Shown here: positions 26,601 through 34,969 of the stretch, piece by piece | Numbering within the stretch: position 1 is the first letter of the stretch | Layout of the letters: each line of letters begins with the position of its first letter | Assembly (NCBI GenBank): GCA_035524315.1 | Contig: DATKPD010000066.1 | Location: 1 to 49,829 of the forward strand | Direction: 5' to 3' | Source of the DNA: BOG-938 sp035524315 | GTDB lineage: Bacteria; Pseudomonadota; Alphaproteobacteria; Caulobacterales; Caulobacteraceae | Length of the DNA: 49,829 nt | Notes under the pieces: model-generated | Database searches by the model: none | The model's input: the letters and a program-made list of their open reading frames with translations, nothing else | What the model was told of the DNA's origin: nothing | Program-made: the position numbers and the translations under genes

Positions 26601-28013
26601 TTATTTGGCGTCCAGGGGGCTCCACGAGCCAGAAGTTATCACCTTGCCGCCGCCCTCGCCGCGACCACGGCCCGGGTTTCGCGAACCACCGCCCGCTCCA
26701 CGGCCCTCGCCGCCACTCTTGGGGGCCGAATGGCCGCCCGGACGATGCTGCGGGCGACGCTTGCGATTCGCCTGACGCCCCGCGCCGTCGCGGTTGGCGC
26801 GCTGTTCGCCGTCGTCGTGGCCGCGCGACTTTTCCGCCGGCGGCGCCAGGGCCTCGGCCACGGCGGTGGCCTGGGCCAGCACCTTGTCGTTGCGCCGGTC
26901 GAACGAAGGAATCGTCTGGCGGGTGGCCTTCTGAATGTCCTTCAGCAGGGCGCGTTCGTCGTCCGAGCACAGGCTGATGGCCACGCCGGTCGCGCCGGCG
27001 CGCGCCGTGCGGCCGATGCGGTGCACATAGGCTTCCGGAACGTTGGGCAGTTCATAGTTGATCACGTGGGTCACGCCATCCACGTCGATGCCGCGCGCGG
27101 CGATATCGGTGGCGACCAGGGCGCGGCAGGCGCCGGCCTTGAACGCGGCCAGGGCCCGCTCGCGCTGGCCTTGGCTCTTGTCGCCGTGAATGGCGGCCGC
27201 GCCCACGCCGCAGGCTTCCAGATAGCGCGCCACCTTGTCCGCGCCGCGCTTGGTGCGGGTGAACACGATCACGCGCGACAGGGCCTTCTCGGCGAACAGT
27301 TCGGCCAGAAGCGCCCGCTTCCGCAAGGCTTCGACATACAGCAGGGTCTGCTCGACCTTGTCCACGGTGGTGGCGGCCGGGGTGATCGACACCTTGGCCG
27401 GATCCTTCAGCAGTTCGCCGGCCAGTTTGCCGATCTCGCTCGGCATGGTGGCCGAGAAAAACAGGTTCTGGCGGGCGGCGGGCAGCTTGCCCACGATCTT
27501 TCGGATCGGCACCAGGAAGCCCAGGTCGAGCATCTGGTCGGCTTCGTCGAGCACGAAGATCTCAGTCTCGTGCAGTTGGCAGGTGTTCTGCTGCAGGTGG
27601 TCAATCAAGCGCCCGGGGGTGGCGACCAGCACGTCGATGCCAGCTTCCAGCGCCTTGATCTGGGCGCCGTACTTCACGCCGCCGAAGATCACGGCGACCT
27701 TCATGTTCAGGTGGCGGCCGTAGCTACGGAAGCTGTCGGCGATCTGGCTGGCCAGTTCGCGGGTGGGGCTGAGCACCAGGGCGCGGCAGGTGCGCCGGGC
27801 GGCTTTCTTGGGGTTGGCGGCCAGGCGGTGCAGAATCGGCAGGGCGAACGCCGCCGTCTTGCCGGTGCCGGTCTGGGCGATGCCTAGCAGGTCCCGGCCC
27901 TGCATCAGGTACGGGATGGCCTGGGCCTGGATCGGGGTGGGCTGGGTATAGCCTTCGGCCTGAAGCGCGCGCAGCAGCGGCGTGGCCAGGCCAAGGTCGG
28001 TGAATTGAGTCAA
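26601..28013 (-). CDS. rhlE: DEAD-box RNA helicase, RhlE type
   Basis: ATP-dependent RNA helicase used in ribosome assembly and cold-adapted RNA turnover. About 470 aa: Q motif (YTQPTPIQAQAIP), motif I AQTGTGKTAAF, Ia PTRELASQ, II VLDEADQMLDLGF, III FSATMP, IV VIVFTRTKRGAD, V ATDIAARGIDVDG, VI YVHRIGRTARAG, then a basic, Gly/Arg-rich disordered tail (EGRGAGGGSRNPGRGRGEGG) for RNA contact. No ATG is available: I prefer the TTG at 28011-28013, giving the family's MTQFTDLGLA start, over a TTG five codons upstream; neither has a good ribosome site. Confidence 0.92.
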   Translation of the reverse strand: MTQFTDLGLATPLLRALQAEGYTQPTPIQAQAIPYLMQGRDLLGIAQTGTGKTAAFALPILHRLAANPKKAARRTCRALVLSPTRELASQIADSFRSYGRHLNMKVAVIFGGVKYGAQIKALEAGIDVLVATPGRLIDHLQQNTCQLHETEIFVLDEADQMLDLGFLVPIRKIVGKLPAARQNLFFSATMPSEIGKLAGELLKDPAKVSITPAATTVDKVEQTLLYVEALRKRALLAELFAEKALSRVIVFTRTKRGADKVARYLEACGVGAAAIHGDKSQGQRERALAAFKAGACRALVATDIAARGIDVDGVTHVINYELPNVPEAYVHRIGRTARAGATGVAISLCSDDERALLKDIQKATRQTIPSFDRRNDKVLAQATAVAEALAPPAEKSRGHDDGEQRANRDGAGRQANRKRRPQHRPGGHSAPKSGGEGRGAGGGSRNPGRGRGEGGGKVITSGSWSPLDAK

Positions 28014-28046
28014 AACCGTATCTTTCAAATAGGCGCGAGCGCAGCG

Positions 28047-28063
28047 CCGATCGCCTCGATCGG
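28047..28063 (-). other. Inverted repeat in the rhlE leader
   Basis: CCGATCG-CCT-CGATCGG, a perfect 7-bp stem with a 3-nt loop, 34 nt upstream of the rhlE start; flanking GCGCGAGCG and CGCTTGCGC allow an imperfect extension. It may control translation of the helicase. The rest of the spacer 28014-28433 shows no gene that I trust. Confidence 0.4.
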
Positions 28064-28433
28064 GCCGCTTGCGCGGGGGAGCTAGGAAACACCCCGCGTG
28101 AACCTGGGCATCTATGGTCGGAGATATGGGCGCTCTACAGGCGGGACGCGATGCATCCCTTCACGCGGCTGGAGCGCCGATAGGGCTGCAGATGGGCCTT
28201 CACGGCCTGAAAGTCAAAGCATTTCCGCCAAATCCGAGAGCTGACCGGCAAAGCCTTGTTGAAGGACAAGCGCGACTGTGGCGGACAAATCCCTCAATTC
28301 CGCCCTAGCTTGGCCATGAAGTTTGGGCACTGATCGCCTGTTCGCTGCTGGCGCCGAAGCGACGAAGTGCCGTCCTGTTGATTTGGCAGGCGCAAGCCGA
28401 ACTCACGCAGGAAACGCCAAAGGAACACTCAGA

Positions 28434-29033
28434 ATGTCATTTCCAAGCAAGCGCATCGTCGCCCTCGCGCTGTCGACCGCGACCTTAGGCCTGGCCGCCG
28501 GCGCCTTCGCCCAGACCCGTCCGGCCCCGCCGCCAGGGCCGCAAGGCCCGGCCGGCCATCCCTTGGCCGAGCGTATGCTCGAGCGCCGCGCCGACCGCGA
28601 GGCTCACCAGATCAAGGCGCTGCACGATGTGCTCAACATCCGCGCCGATCAGGAGCCGGCCTTCCAGGCCTTCACCGCCGCCCTGCATCCCAAGCTCGGC
28701 GAAAAGATAGGCGGTTCGGGCGCGGCGCCGACCCCGCCCGAGCCCATGCCGGCGACGACGCCCGAACGGCTGGCGCGCCTTGAGGACCGGCTGAAGGCCC
28801 GCGATCAGCAGATGCAAACCCGCATCACCGCGATCAAGACCTTCTACGCCGCGCTCAACGCCGACCAGAAGCACACCTTCGATTCGCTGCCGATGCTGCA
28901 CAGCGCCTTCATGGAGCGCGGCCCCCTGGAAGGGCCGGCCGGGCGCGCGCCGGGCATGTGGCGCGGGCCCGACAGGCGTGGCCCTGGCGGCCCCGGCGGT
29001 CCGGGCCAGCCCGGCATGGGGCCGCCGGCCTAG
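28434..29033 (+). CDS. Spy/CpxP-like periplasmic protein (LTXXQ family)
   Basis: A 199-aa exported protein: signal peptide MSFPSKRIVALALSTATLGL ending AGAFAQ, Pro/Gly-rich linker, helical core with LNIRADQEPAFQAFTAAL and ALNADQKHTFDSLPMLHSAF, the two LTxxQ-like repeats of the Spy fold, and a Gly/Pro/Arg-rich tail (GPDRRGPGGPGGPGQPGMGP). Spy-type chaperones limit aggregation in the periplasm and respond to envelope stress or metals. The ATG has AGGA 10-13 nt upstream. Its terminator is shared with the convergent msrA. Confidence 0.8.
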   Translation: MSFPSKRIVALALSTATLGLAAGAFAQTRPAPPPGPQGPAGHPLAERMLERRADREAHQIKALHDVLNIRADQEPAFQAFTAALHPKLGEKIGGSGAAPTPPEPMPATTPERLARLEDRLKARDQQMQTRITAIKTFYAALNADQKHTFDSLPMLHSAFMERGPLEGPAGRAPGMWRGPDRRGPGGPGGPGQPGMGPPA

Positions 29034-29061
29034 GCTGGCTCCTCAGACGTTTACCTGAGAC

Positions 29062-29101
29062 CCGCCGGGCCGGCTTTCGCCAGCGGCCCGGCGGCTTTTT
29101 T
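29062..29101 (+). terminator. Intrinsic terminator
   Basis: Perfect 10-bp stem CCGCCGGGCC / GGCCCGGCGG (13-nt loop) followed by C and TTTTTT. It ends the spy-like gene; the opposite gene msrA stops 10 nt beyond. Confidence 0.9.
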
Positions 29102-29110
29102 GTCTAGCGT

Positions 29111-29725
29111 CTAGCCCGCCCGGCCCCACACCTGTTCCAGGCGCGCGTCCCGACCGCAGCCCAGGCGATAGGCTTCATATTCCTCATGGTGGCGGGCGGC
29201 GAAGTCGCGGTGATATTCCTCGGCCGGATAGAAGGGCCCCAGGTCCAGAATCGGCTCCTTCATCGAGCCCACCTTGAGATTCTTGGCCGCCACTTCGCGC
29301 GAGCCTTCGGCGATTCGGCGCTGCTCAGGACCGTTGACGAAGATCGCCGGGCGGTATGAGGGGCCGCGGTCGCAGAATTGGCCGCCGTCGTCGGTCGGAT
29401 CGACCAGCTTCCAGTACCGCGCCAGCAGTTGCTGATAGCTGAGCCTGGAGGAATCGAACGTCACCTTGACTGACTCGTAGTGCCCGGTGCGCTCGGACGA
29501 GACGTCTTGATAAGTCGGGTTGGCCAGGGTCCCGCCGGTGTATCCGGACTGGACCGACACGACGCCGGGAATGGCCTTCATGTCGCTTTCCATGCACCAG
29601 AAGCACCCGCCGGCGAACACCGCGGTCTGCAAAGCCGGCGCGGCCGAAGCCTTGGAAACCTGCAAACCCGCCGCGGCCAAAACCAACGCCACCATGGCGG
29701 CGAACCATCGCAAACGCTGACCCAT
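29111..29725 (-). CDS. msrA: Exported peptide-methionine (S)-S-oxide reductase
   Basis: MsrA repairs methionine sulfoxide. The 204-aa protein has the catalytic AVFAGGCFWCMESDMKAIPG, SGYTGGTLANPTYQDVSS, FYPAEEYHRDF and a C-terminal Cys (YRLGCGRDARL) suited to recycling. Unusually the enzyme is preceded by a Sec signal peptide (MGQRLRWFAAMVALVLAAAG, cut near SASA), so it should work in the periplasm. AGGAG lies 8-12 nt before the ATG. It is divergent from a dsbD-family gene (123-nt gap), a possible source of its electrons. Confidence 0.92.
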   Translation of the reverse strand: MGQRLRWFAAMVALVLAAAGLQVSKASAAPALQTAVFAGGCFWCMESDMKAIPGVVSVQSGYTGGTLANPTYQDVSSERTGHYESVKVTFDSSRLSYQQLLARYWKLVDPTDDGGQFCDRGPSYRPAIFVNGPEQRRIAEGSREVAAKNLKVGSMKEPILDLGPFYPAEEYHRDFAARHHEEYEAYRLGCGRDARLEQVWGRAG

Positions 29726-29848
29726 GTCTCATCTCCTGTAGTGGCGCAGAGCGCCTCACCAAGCGTATGACGAAGCTCGCGCGAGCGCGCGAGGTATTTC
29801 ACACATCGCCGTGCTATCGCTGGCGCGCATCAGGGTGGAGACACGACC

Positions 29849-31978
29849 GTGAGACTTTGGGCGACGGTGCTGACAATGGGCCTGTGGCTGACGGCCGCGA
29901 CCGCCGGCGCGGCGCCGGTGCGCGCCGTTCACCTGCAGGCCGAGTTGGCGCCACAGACCCAGGCCGCGCCCGGCGCGACGGTCTATGTGGCCCTCCACCA
30001 GATCATCGACAGCGGCTGGCATACCTACTGGCGCAATCCAGGCGATTCCGGCCAGGCCACGACCATCACCTGGACCGTGCCCAAGGGCTGGACAGTCGGC
30101 GACATGGTCTGGCCGCTGCCGCGGAAACTGCCGACCGGCCCGCTGATGGACTACGGCTACACCGGAGAGGTCTATCTGCCGGTCCCGATCCAAGTCCCGA
30201 GAAGCGCCAAGCCCGGTTCGACCGCCCATATCCAGGCCAGCGCGCATTTCCTCGTGTGCCAGGACGTGTGCATCCCCGCCGACGCCGCCTTGACCCTCGA
30301 CCTGCCCGTGGTCGCCGGCGCGCCCGCGCCCGACCCTGTCTTCGCCGGCCCCGTCGGCCAGGCCCTCGCCGCGGCGCCCAGGGAGGCCGGCCTAACGGCC
30401 GTGTTCGCCGCCGCGCCCGACGCGCTCAAGCTCGCCGTCACCGGCCCTGCCGTTAAGGGCAAGCCGGTCGCCGACGCCTATTTCTTTCCCTACGACGGCT
30501 CGGTGATCGACCACGCCAAGCATCAGACCGCCGATCGAGGCCCGGACGGCCTGACCCTGGTCCTCGCCCCAGGCCTGGCGTTCCAGCCGGGCGGCCAGCC
30601 GCTGACCAAGTTCTCCGGCGTGGTCGCGCTCGGCGGCCAGGGCTATGTGGTCAACGCCGCGCCAGGGCCCCTGCCCGCCGGCGCCGCGGGCCTGGGCGGC
30701 GGGTCGGCCACATCCGCAATGGCCTCGAACGCTCCCGCGCCGCGCGACATGGGCCTGATCACGGCGGTGGCCTTCGCCTTCCTCGGGGGCCTGGTGCTCA
30801 ATCTGATGCCGTGCGTGTTCCCGGTGCTGTCGATCAAGGCGGCAGCCCTGGCCGCCCACCGCGACGACGCCGCCAAGGCCCGCCTGCAGGGTCTGGCGTT
30901 CTTGGGCGGGGTGGTGGCGAGCTTCCTGCTGCTGGCCGGGGCCCTGATCGCCGCCAAGGCCGCCGGGCAATCGGTCGGCTGGGGCTTTCAGCTGCAGTCG
31001 CCCGGCGTGGTCGGCGGCCTGTGTCTGATCCTGCTTCTGGCGGGGCTGAACTTGTCGGGCGTGTTCGAGCTTGGGACCTCCGCCCAGGGCCTCGGCGCCG
31101 GCCTCGCCGCCCGCCAGGACCTCATCGGCGCGGTGTTCACCGGCGTGCTGGCGGTCGTGGTCGCCGCGCCCTGCACGGCGCCGTTCATGGCCGGAGCGAT
31201 AGGATGGGCTTTTACTCAGCCGGCGCCCTACGCCCTCCTGGTGTTCCTGGGCCTGGGCCTGGGTCTCGCCCTGCCCTTCACCCTGGTGGCGATGATCCCC
31301 GCGCTGACCCGCCTGATCCCCCGGCCTGGCCGCTGGATGGTGGTCCTGCGCAGCGTCTTGGCCTTCCCCATGTACGGTTCGGCCGCGTGGCTGGCGTGGG
31401 TGTTCGCCTTGCAAGCCGGGATCGACGCCGAAGCCTTTCTGCTGGCCGCCGCCGTCGCCGCCGCGTTCGCCGCTTGGGCCTGGGGCTTTTCCCAGGCCTC
31501 GACGAAGCCGTTAACGGCGCGGCTTTGGGCGACGGCGGGCATGATCGGCGCGGCCGTGCTGGTCGCCGCCGGTGCCGGCGCCGCCGAGGCGCCAGGCCAG
31601 ACCACCCAGACCGCCAAGCGCTCGGCCCTGCCCACCGAACCGTGGTCGCCGGCGCGTGTCGACGAATTGCGGGCTCAGGGTAAGCCGGTGTTCGTGGACT
31701 TCACCGCCGCCTGGTGCATCACCTGCCAGGTCAACGAGCGCACCGCGCTCGCCACTCATGGCGTGGCCGACGCCTTCAGGCGCACCGGCGCGATCTACCT
31801 GAAGGCCGACTGGACCAATCCCGATCCCGCCATCGCCAGGGCGCTCGCCGACCAGGGCCGTTCGGGCGTGCCGCTTTATCTGGTCTACGGCCCCTCGGGT
31901 CCGCCGGCCGTATTGCCCCAGATCCTGACCGAGGGCGTCGTGGTCGACGCCCTGACCAAGGCCAAGGGCGGGGCCTGA
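29849..31978 (+). CDS. DsbD-family protein-disulfide reductase (ScsB-like)
   Basis: A 709-aa inner-membrane electron carrier that moves reducing power from cytoplasmic thioredoxin to periplasmic proteins. Signal peptide (MRLWATVLTMGLWLTAATAG), N-terminal periplasmic immunoglobulin-like domain with a Cys pair (LVCQDVCIPADAAL), eight-helix transporter core with both essential Cys (LVLNLMPCVFPVLSIKAAAL and VVAAPCTAPFMAGAIGW), and a C-terminal thioredoxin domain with FTAAWCITCQVNERTALA (Cys623/Cys626). The N-domain resembles the longer ScsB type more than E. coli DsbD, so I withhold a symbol. GTG start at 29849 with GGAG upstream. Confidence 0.93.
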   Translation: MRLWATVLTMGLWLTAATAGAAPVRAVHLQAELAPQTQAAPGATVYVALHQIIDSGWHTYWRNPGDSGQATTITWTVPKGWTVGDMVWPLPRKLPTGPLMDYGYTGEVYLPVPIQVPRSAKPGSTAHIQASAHFLVCQDVCIPADAALTLDLPVVAGAPAPDPVFAGPVGQALAAAPREAGLTAVFAAAPDALKLAVTGPAVKGKPVADAYFFPYDGSVIDHAKHQTADRGPDGLTLVLAPGLAFQPGGQPLTKFSGVVALGGQGYVVNAAPGPLPAGAAGLGGGSATSAMASNAPAPRDMGLITAVAFAFLGGLVLNLMPCVFPVLSIKAAALAAHRDDAAKARLQGLAFLGGVVASFLLLAGALIAAKAAGQSVGWGFQLQSPGVVGGLCLILLLAGLNLSGVFELGTSAQGLGAGLAARQDLIGAVFTGVLAVVVAAPCTAPFMAGAIGWAFTQPAPYALLVFLGLGLGLALPFTLVAMIPALTRLIPRPGRWMVVLRSVLAFPMYGSAAWLAWVFALQAGIDAEAFLLAAAVAAAFAAWAWGFSQASTKPLTARLWATAGMIGAAVLVAAGAGAAEAPGQTTQTAKRSALPTEPWSPARVDELRAQGKPVFVDFTAAWCITCQVNERTALATHGVADAFRRTGAIYLKADWTNPDPAIARALADQGRSGVPLYLVYGPSGPPAVLPQILTEGVVVDALTKAKGGA

Positions 31979-32034
31979 AAAAGCGAAGCCGGCAGCTTCC
32001 CTCGCGCGGCGAAGCTCCCTACAACACTGTCTTC

Positions 32035-33012
32035 ATGACAACCAAGGCTGTGGGCATCGACGACGTCCGTGCGCGGACCCATCCGTTCCCCGCGCGCCAT
32101 TTCCTCAGCATCGCCGATCTCAATCGGCCCCAGGTTCTGCAATTGCTCGACCTGGCCGAGGCGTTCGTCGATCTCAATCGGCAGACCTCAAAGAAGCTCG
32201 ACCTGCTCAAGGGCAGGACGATGATGAATCTGTTCTTCGAGAACTCGACCCGCACTCAGAGCTCGTTCGAGCTGGCTGGCAAGCGCCTGGGCGCAGACGT
32301 GGTCAATATGAGCCCGCGCCAGTCGTCCATGACCAAGGGCGAGACCCTGATCGATACGGCCGTGACGCTCAACGCTATGCGGCCGGACCTGCTGGTCGTG
32401 CGCCATGGATCGTCCGGCGCCGCGGCTCTCCTGGCGGCCAAGGTCGGCTGCAGCGTGGTCAACGCCGGCGATGGCCAGCACGAGCATCCGACCCAGGCCC
32501 TGCTGGACTCGCTAGCGATCCGCCAGGCGTTCGGCAAGATCGAGGGTCTGGTGGTCGCCATCTGCGGCGACGTGATGCACAGCCGCGTGGCGCGCTCCAA
32601 CGTCCTGCTCCTGGGCATGCTGGGGGCCGAGGTGCGGCTGGTCGGGCCGCCCACCCTGATGCCGTCGGGCGCCGACCGCTGGGGCGTGACCGTGTTCCAC
32701 GACATGCGCAAGGGCATCGCCGGCGCCGACGTGGTGATGATGCTGCGCCTGCAAATGGAGCGCATGCAGGGCGCGCTTGTCCCCTCCACCCGCGAATATT
32801 TCCGCTTCTACGGCCTGGATCGGGAAAAGCTGGCCGTGGCCGGCAAGGGCGTGCGCGTGATGCATCCCGGGCCGATGAATCGCGGGGTCGAGATCGATTC
32901 GGACGTGGCTGACGATCCGGCGGTCAGCCTGATCCAGAACCAAGTCGAGATGGGCGTGGCCGCGCGCATGGCCGTCCTGGCCAGCCTGGCGGCGAGGCTC
33001 GAGGACGCGTAA
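32035..33012 (+). CDS. pyrB: Aspartate carbamoyltransferase catalytic subunit
   Basis: ATCase condenses carbamoyl phosphate and aspartate, the first committed pyrimidine step. The 325-aa protein has the carbamoyl-phosphate loop NLFFENSTRTQSSFELAGKR, the Lys-containing SPRQSSMTKGETLIDT, HEHPTQALLDSLAI, and the aspartate-binding VMHPGPMNRGVEIDSDVADD. The ATG at 32035-32037 is chosen because the upstream open frame overlaps dsbD. There is no pyrI. It overlaps pyrC' by one base (TAATG), the class A ATCase arrangement in which PyrB and a DHO-like partner form a complex. Confidence 0.96.
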   Translation: MTTKAVGIDDVRARTHPFPARHFLSIADLNRPQVLQLLDLAEAFVDLNRQTSKKLDLLKGRTMMNLFFENSTRTQSSFELAGKRLGADVVNMSPRQSSMTKGETLIDTAVTLNAMRPDLLVVRHGSSGAAALLAAKVGCSVVNAGDGQHEHPTQALLDSLAIRQAFGKIEGLVVAICGDVMHSRVARSNVLLLGMLGAEVRLVGPPTLMPSGADRWGVTVFHDMRKGIAGADVVMMLRLQMERMQGALVPSTREYFRFYGLDREKLAVAGKGVRVMHPGPMNRGVEIDSDVADDPAVSLIQNQVEMGVAARMAVLASLAARLEDA

Positions 33013-34313
33013 TGGCCGGCTCCCAAACCACCGCCTTCACCAACGCGCGCCTAGTCGATCCGGAAAACCGCTACGACGGGCCCGGCGCCCTGGTGGTGCG
33101 CGAGGGCGCTATCGCCGACGTGGTGCGCCGCCCGAACTTTGGCGCCCTGTCGGACGACATCCGCGTCGTCGATTGCAACGGGGCCATGCTCGCGCCTGGC
33201 CTGGTCGATATCCGCGTCAAGACCGGCGAGCCCGGGGCCGAGACCAAGGAAACGCTCAAGTCCGCCTGCCGCGCCGCGGCGGCCGGGGGCGTGACCTCGA
33301 TCGTGATCCAGCCCGACACCGAACCGGCCGCCGACGATCCGGCGACCATCGACTTCATCCAGCGCCGGGCGCGCGATATCGGTCTGGTGCACGTCTACAC
33401 CGCCGGCGCGGCCACCCAGGGCCTGCAGGGCCAGCGCATGGCCGAGATCGGGCTGATGATCGAGGCCGGCGCGCTCTATCTGACCGACGTCGACCGGCCG
33501 ATTGTTGATTCCAAAGTGTTCCGCCGGGTGCTCTCCTACGCCAAGGGCTTCGGCGCTCTGGTCTCCCATCGCCCCGCCGACCCCTATCTGTGCGCGGGCG
33601 CCGCGGCGACCGAAGGCGAATTCGCCGCGCGCCTGGGACTGCCGTCCTCGCCGGTGGTGGCCGAGCGGATCATGCTCGAGCGGGACCTGGCCCTGGCCGA
33701 GATCACCGGAGCCCGGCTGCTGGTCGATCAGATCACCTGCGCCGACTCCCTCGAACGCCTGAAGCGCGCGCGCTCCAAGGGCCTGGCCATCGCCGCCACC
33801 GCCTCGATCAACCATCTCAGCTTCAACGAGCTGGACATCGGGGACTACCGCACCTTCTACAAGCTCGACCCGCCGCTGCGCGCCGAACTCGACCGCCAGG
33901 CTCTGATCGACGCGCTCGCCGACGGGCTGGTCGAGGTGGTGGTCTCGGCCCACGCTCCGGCCCCGGCGGAGGACAAGCGCCTGCCGTTCGATGAGGCGGC
34001 GCCGGGCGCGGTTGGACTGGAAACCCTGCTGGCGGGCCTTTTGGCGCTCTACCACGAGAACCGCGTGCCGCTCGTCGATCTGATGCGCGCGGTCACCTAC
34101 GCTCCAGCCAGCCTGCTGGGCCTCAAGGCCGGCCGGATCACGCCCGGCTCGCCGGCCGACCTGGTCCTGTGCGACCTCGGCGCGCCCTACCAGCTGGACG
34201 CCGACACCCTGTTGTCCAAGTCCAAGAATTCGCCGTTCGACGGTCGGCGCCTCCAGGGCCAGGTGCTGCTGACCATGGCCGGCGGCAAGATCGTGCACAA
34301 GGCGCTGCCCTAG
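33012..34313 (+). CDS. Dihydroorotase-like PyrC' (probably catalytically inactive)
   Basis: A 433-aa amidohydrolase-fold protein: small beta-sandwich, TIM barrel starting LAPGLVDIRVKTGEPGAETK. In active dihydroorotases this motif is DxHxHxR; here the two zinc His are Arg68 and Lys70 and the substrate Arg is Gly72. The catalytic Asp of the DHAPH motif is Ala313 (VVSAHAPAPAEDK). YRTFYKLDPPLR, SKSKNSPFDGR and the C-terminal strand are conserved. Known alphaproteobacterial and Pseudomonas PyrC' proteins of this kind are structural partners needed for PyrB activity, and a real PyrC is encoded elsewhere. Coupled to pyrB, which supports that role. Confidence 0.85.
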   Translation: MAGSQTTAFTNARLVDPENRYDGPGALVVREGAIADVVRRPNFGALSDDIRVVDCNGAMLAPGLVDIRVKTGEPGAETKETLKSACRAAAAGGVTSIVIQPDTEPAADDPATIDFIQRRARDIGLVHVYTAGAATQGLQGQRMAEIGLMIEAGALYLTDVDRPIVDSKVFRRVLSYAKGFGALVSHRPADPYLCAGAAATEGEFAARLGLPSSPVVAERIMLERDLALAEITGARLLVDQITCADSLERLKRARSKGLAIAATASINHLSFNELDIGDYRTFYKLDPPLRAELDRQALIDALADGLVEVVVSAHAPAPAEDKRLPFDEAAPGAVGLETLLAGLLALYHENRVPLVDLMRAVTYAPASLLGLKAGRITPGSPADLVLCDLGAPYQLDADTLLSKSKNSPFDGRRLQGQVLLTMAGGKIVHKALP

Positions 34314-34336
34314 AGCCTCGCAGGAGCCCCCGACCG

Positions 34337-34969
34337 ATGACCCAGCCCTGGATTCTGGTCGCCCTGGCGGCGGGCGGCTACCTGCTCGGCTCGATCCCGT
34401 TCGGAGTCCTGGCCACGCGCGCGGCCGGCCTGGGCGACATTCGCAACGTCGGCTCGGGGAATATCGGCGCGACCAACGTGCTGCGCACCGGCCGCAAGGA
34501 CCTGGCCCTGATCACCCTGGTGGGCGATGGCGGCAAGGGCGCCGCCGCCGTCGGCCTGGCCTGGCTGCTCGTCGGGCGCTTCGATGTGCCCCAGTCGGCG
34601 CTCTACGCCGCACTGGCCGGCGGCGCGGCCTTCGTCGGCCACCTGTTTCCCGTCTGGCTCGGCTTCAAGGGCGGCAAGGGCGTGGCGACCTTTCTCGGCG
34701 TGTTGCTGGCCGCGGCGTGGCCGGTGGGCCTTCTGTGCTGCGCCACCTGGCTGGTGATGGCCAAGCTCGGCCGGATTTCCTCGCTGTCGGCCCTCACCGC
34801 GGCGGCGCTTTCCCCGCTTTACGCGCTCCTGCTACATCGCCCGCCCCCAACTGTGGTCCTGGCGGCAGCGCTAGCGGCGCTGGTGTTCGTGCGCCACCAC
34901 GAAAACATCCGTAGGCTGATCAATGGGGTTGAGCCGCGCATCGGCGCCGGCAAGGGCAAGCCCGCGTGA
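34337..34969 (+). CDS. plsY: Glycerol-3-phosphate acyltransferase PlsY
   Basis: PlsY transfers acyl groups from acyl-phosphate to glycerol-3-phosphate, starting phospholipid synthesis. The 210-aa protein has about six membrane helices and the three motifs GYLLGSIPFG, VGSGNIGATNVLRTGRKD and FPVWLGFKGGKGVATFLGV, plus a C-terminal HHENIRRLINGVEPRIG. CAGGAG lies upstream of the ATG at 34337. Stop overlaps dprA (GTGA). Confidence 0.95.
   Translation: MTQPWILVALAAGGYLLGSIPFGVLATRAAGLGDIRNVGSGNIGATNVLRTGRKDLALITLVGDGGKGAAAVGLAWLLVGRFDVPQSALYAALAGGAAFVGHLFPVWLGFKGGKGVATFLGVLLAAAWPVGLLCCATWLVMAKLGRISSLSALTAAALSPLYALLLHRPPPTVVLAAALAALVFVRHHENIRRLINGVEPRIGAGKGKPA

Noticed and set aside
26566..26607. 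Inverted repeat AAATAAG...CTTATTT with an inner CAGCTG/CAGTTG stem at the end of rhlE
   Set aside because: Long unpaired internal segments and AT-rich outer arms; could be a weak terminator but the evidence is not enough to list it as one.
28114..28308. 64-codon frame in the rhlE-spy spacer
   Set aside because: No ribosome site, no recognisable composition or motif, and it ends in the probable promoter region of the spy-like gene.
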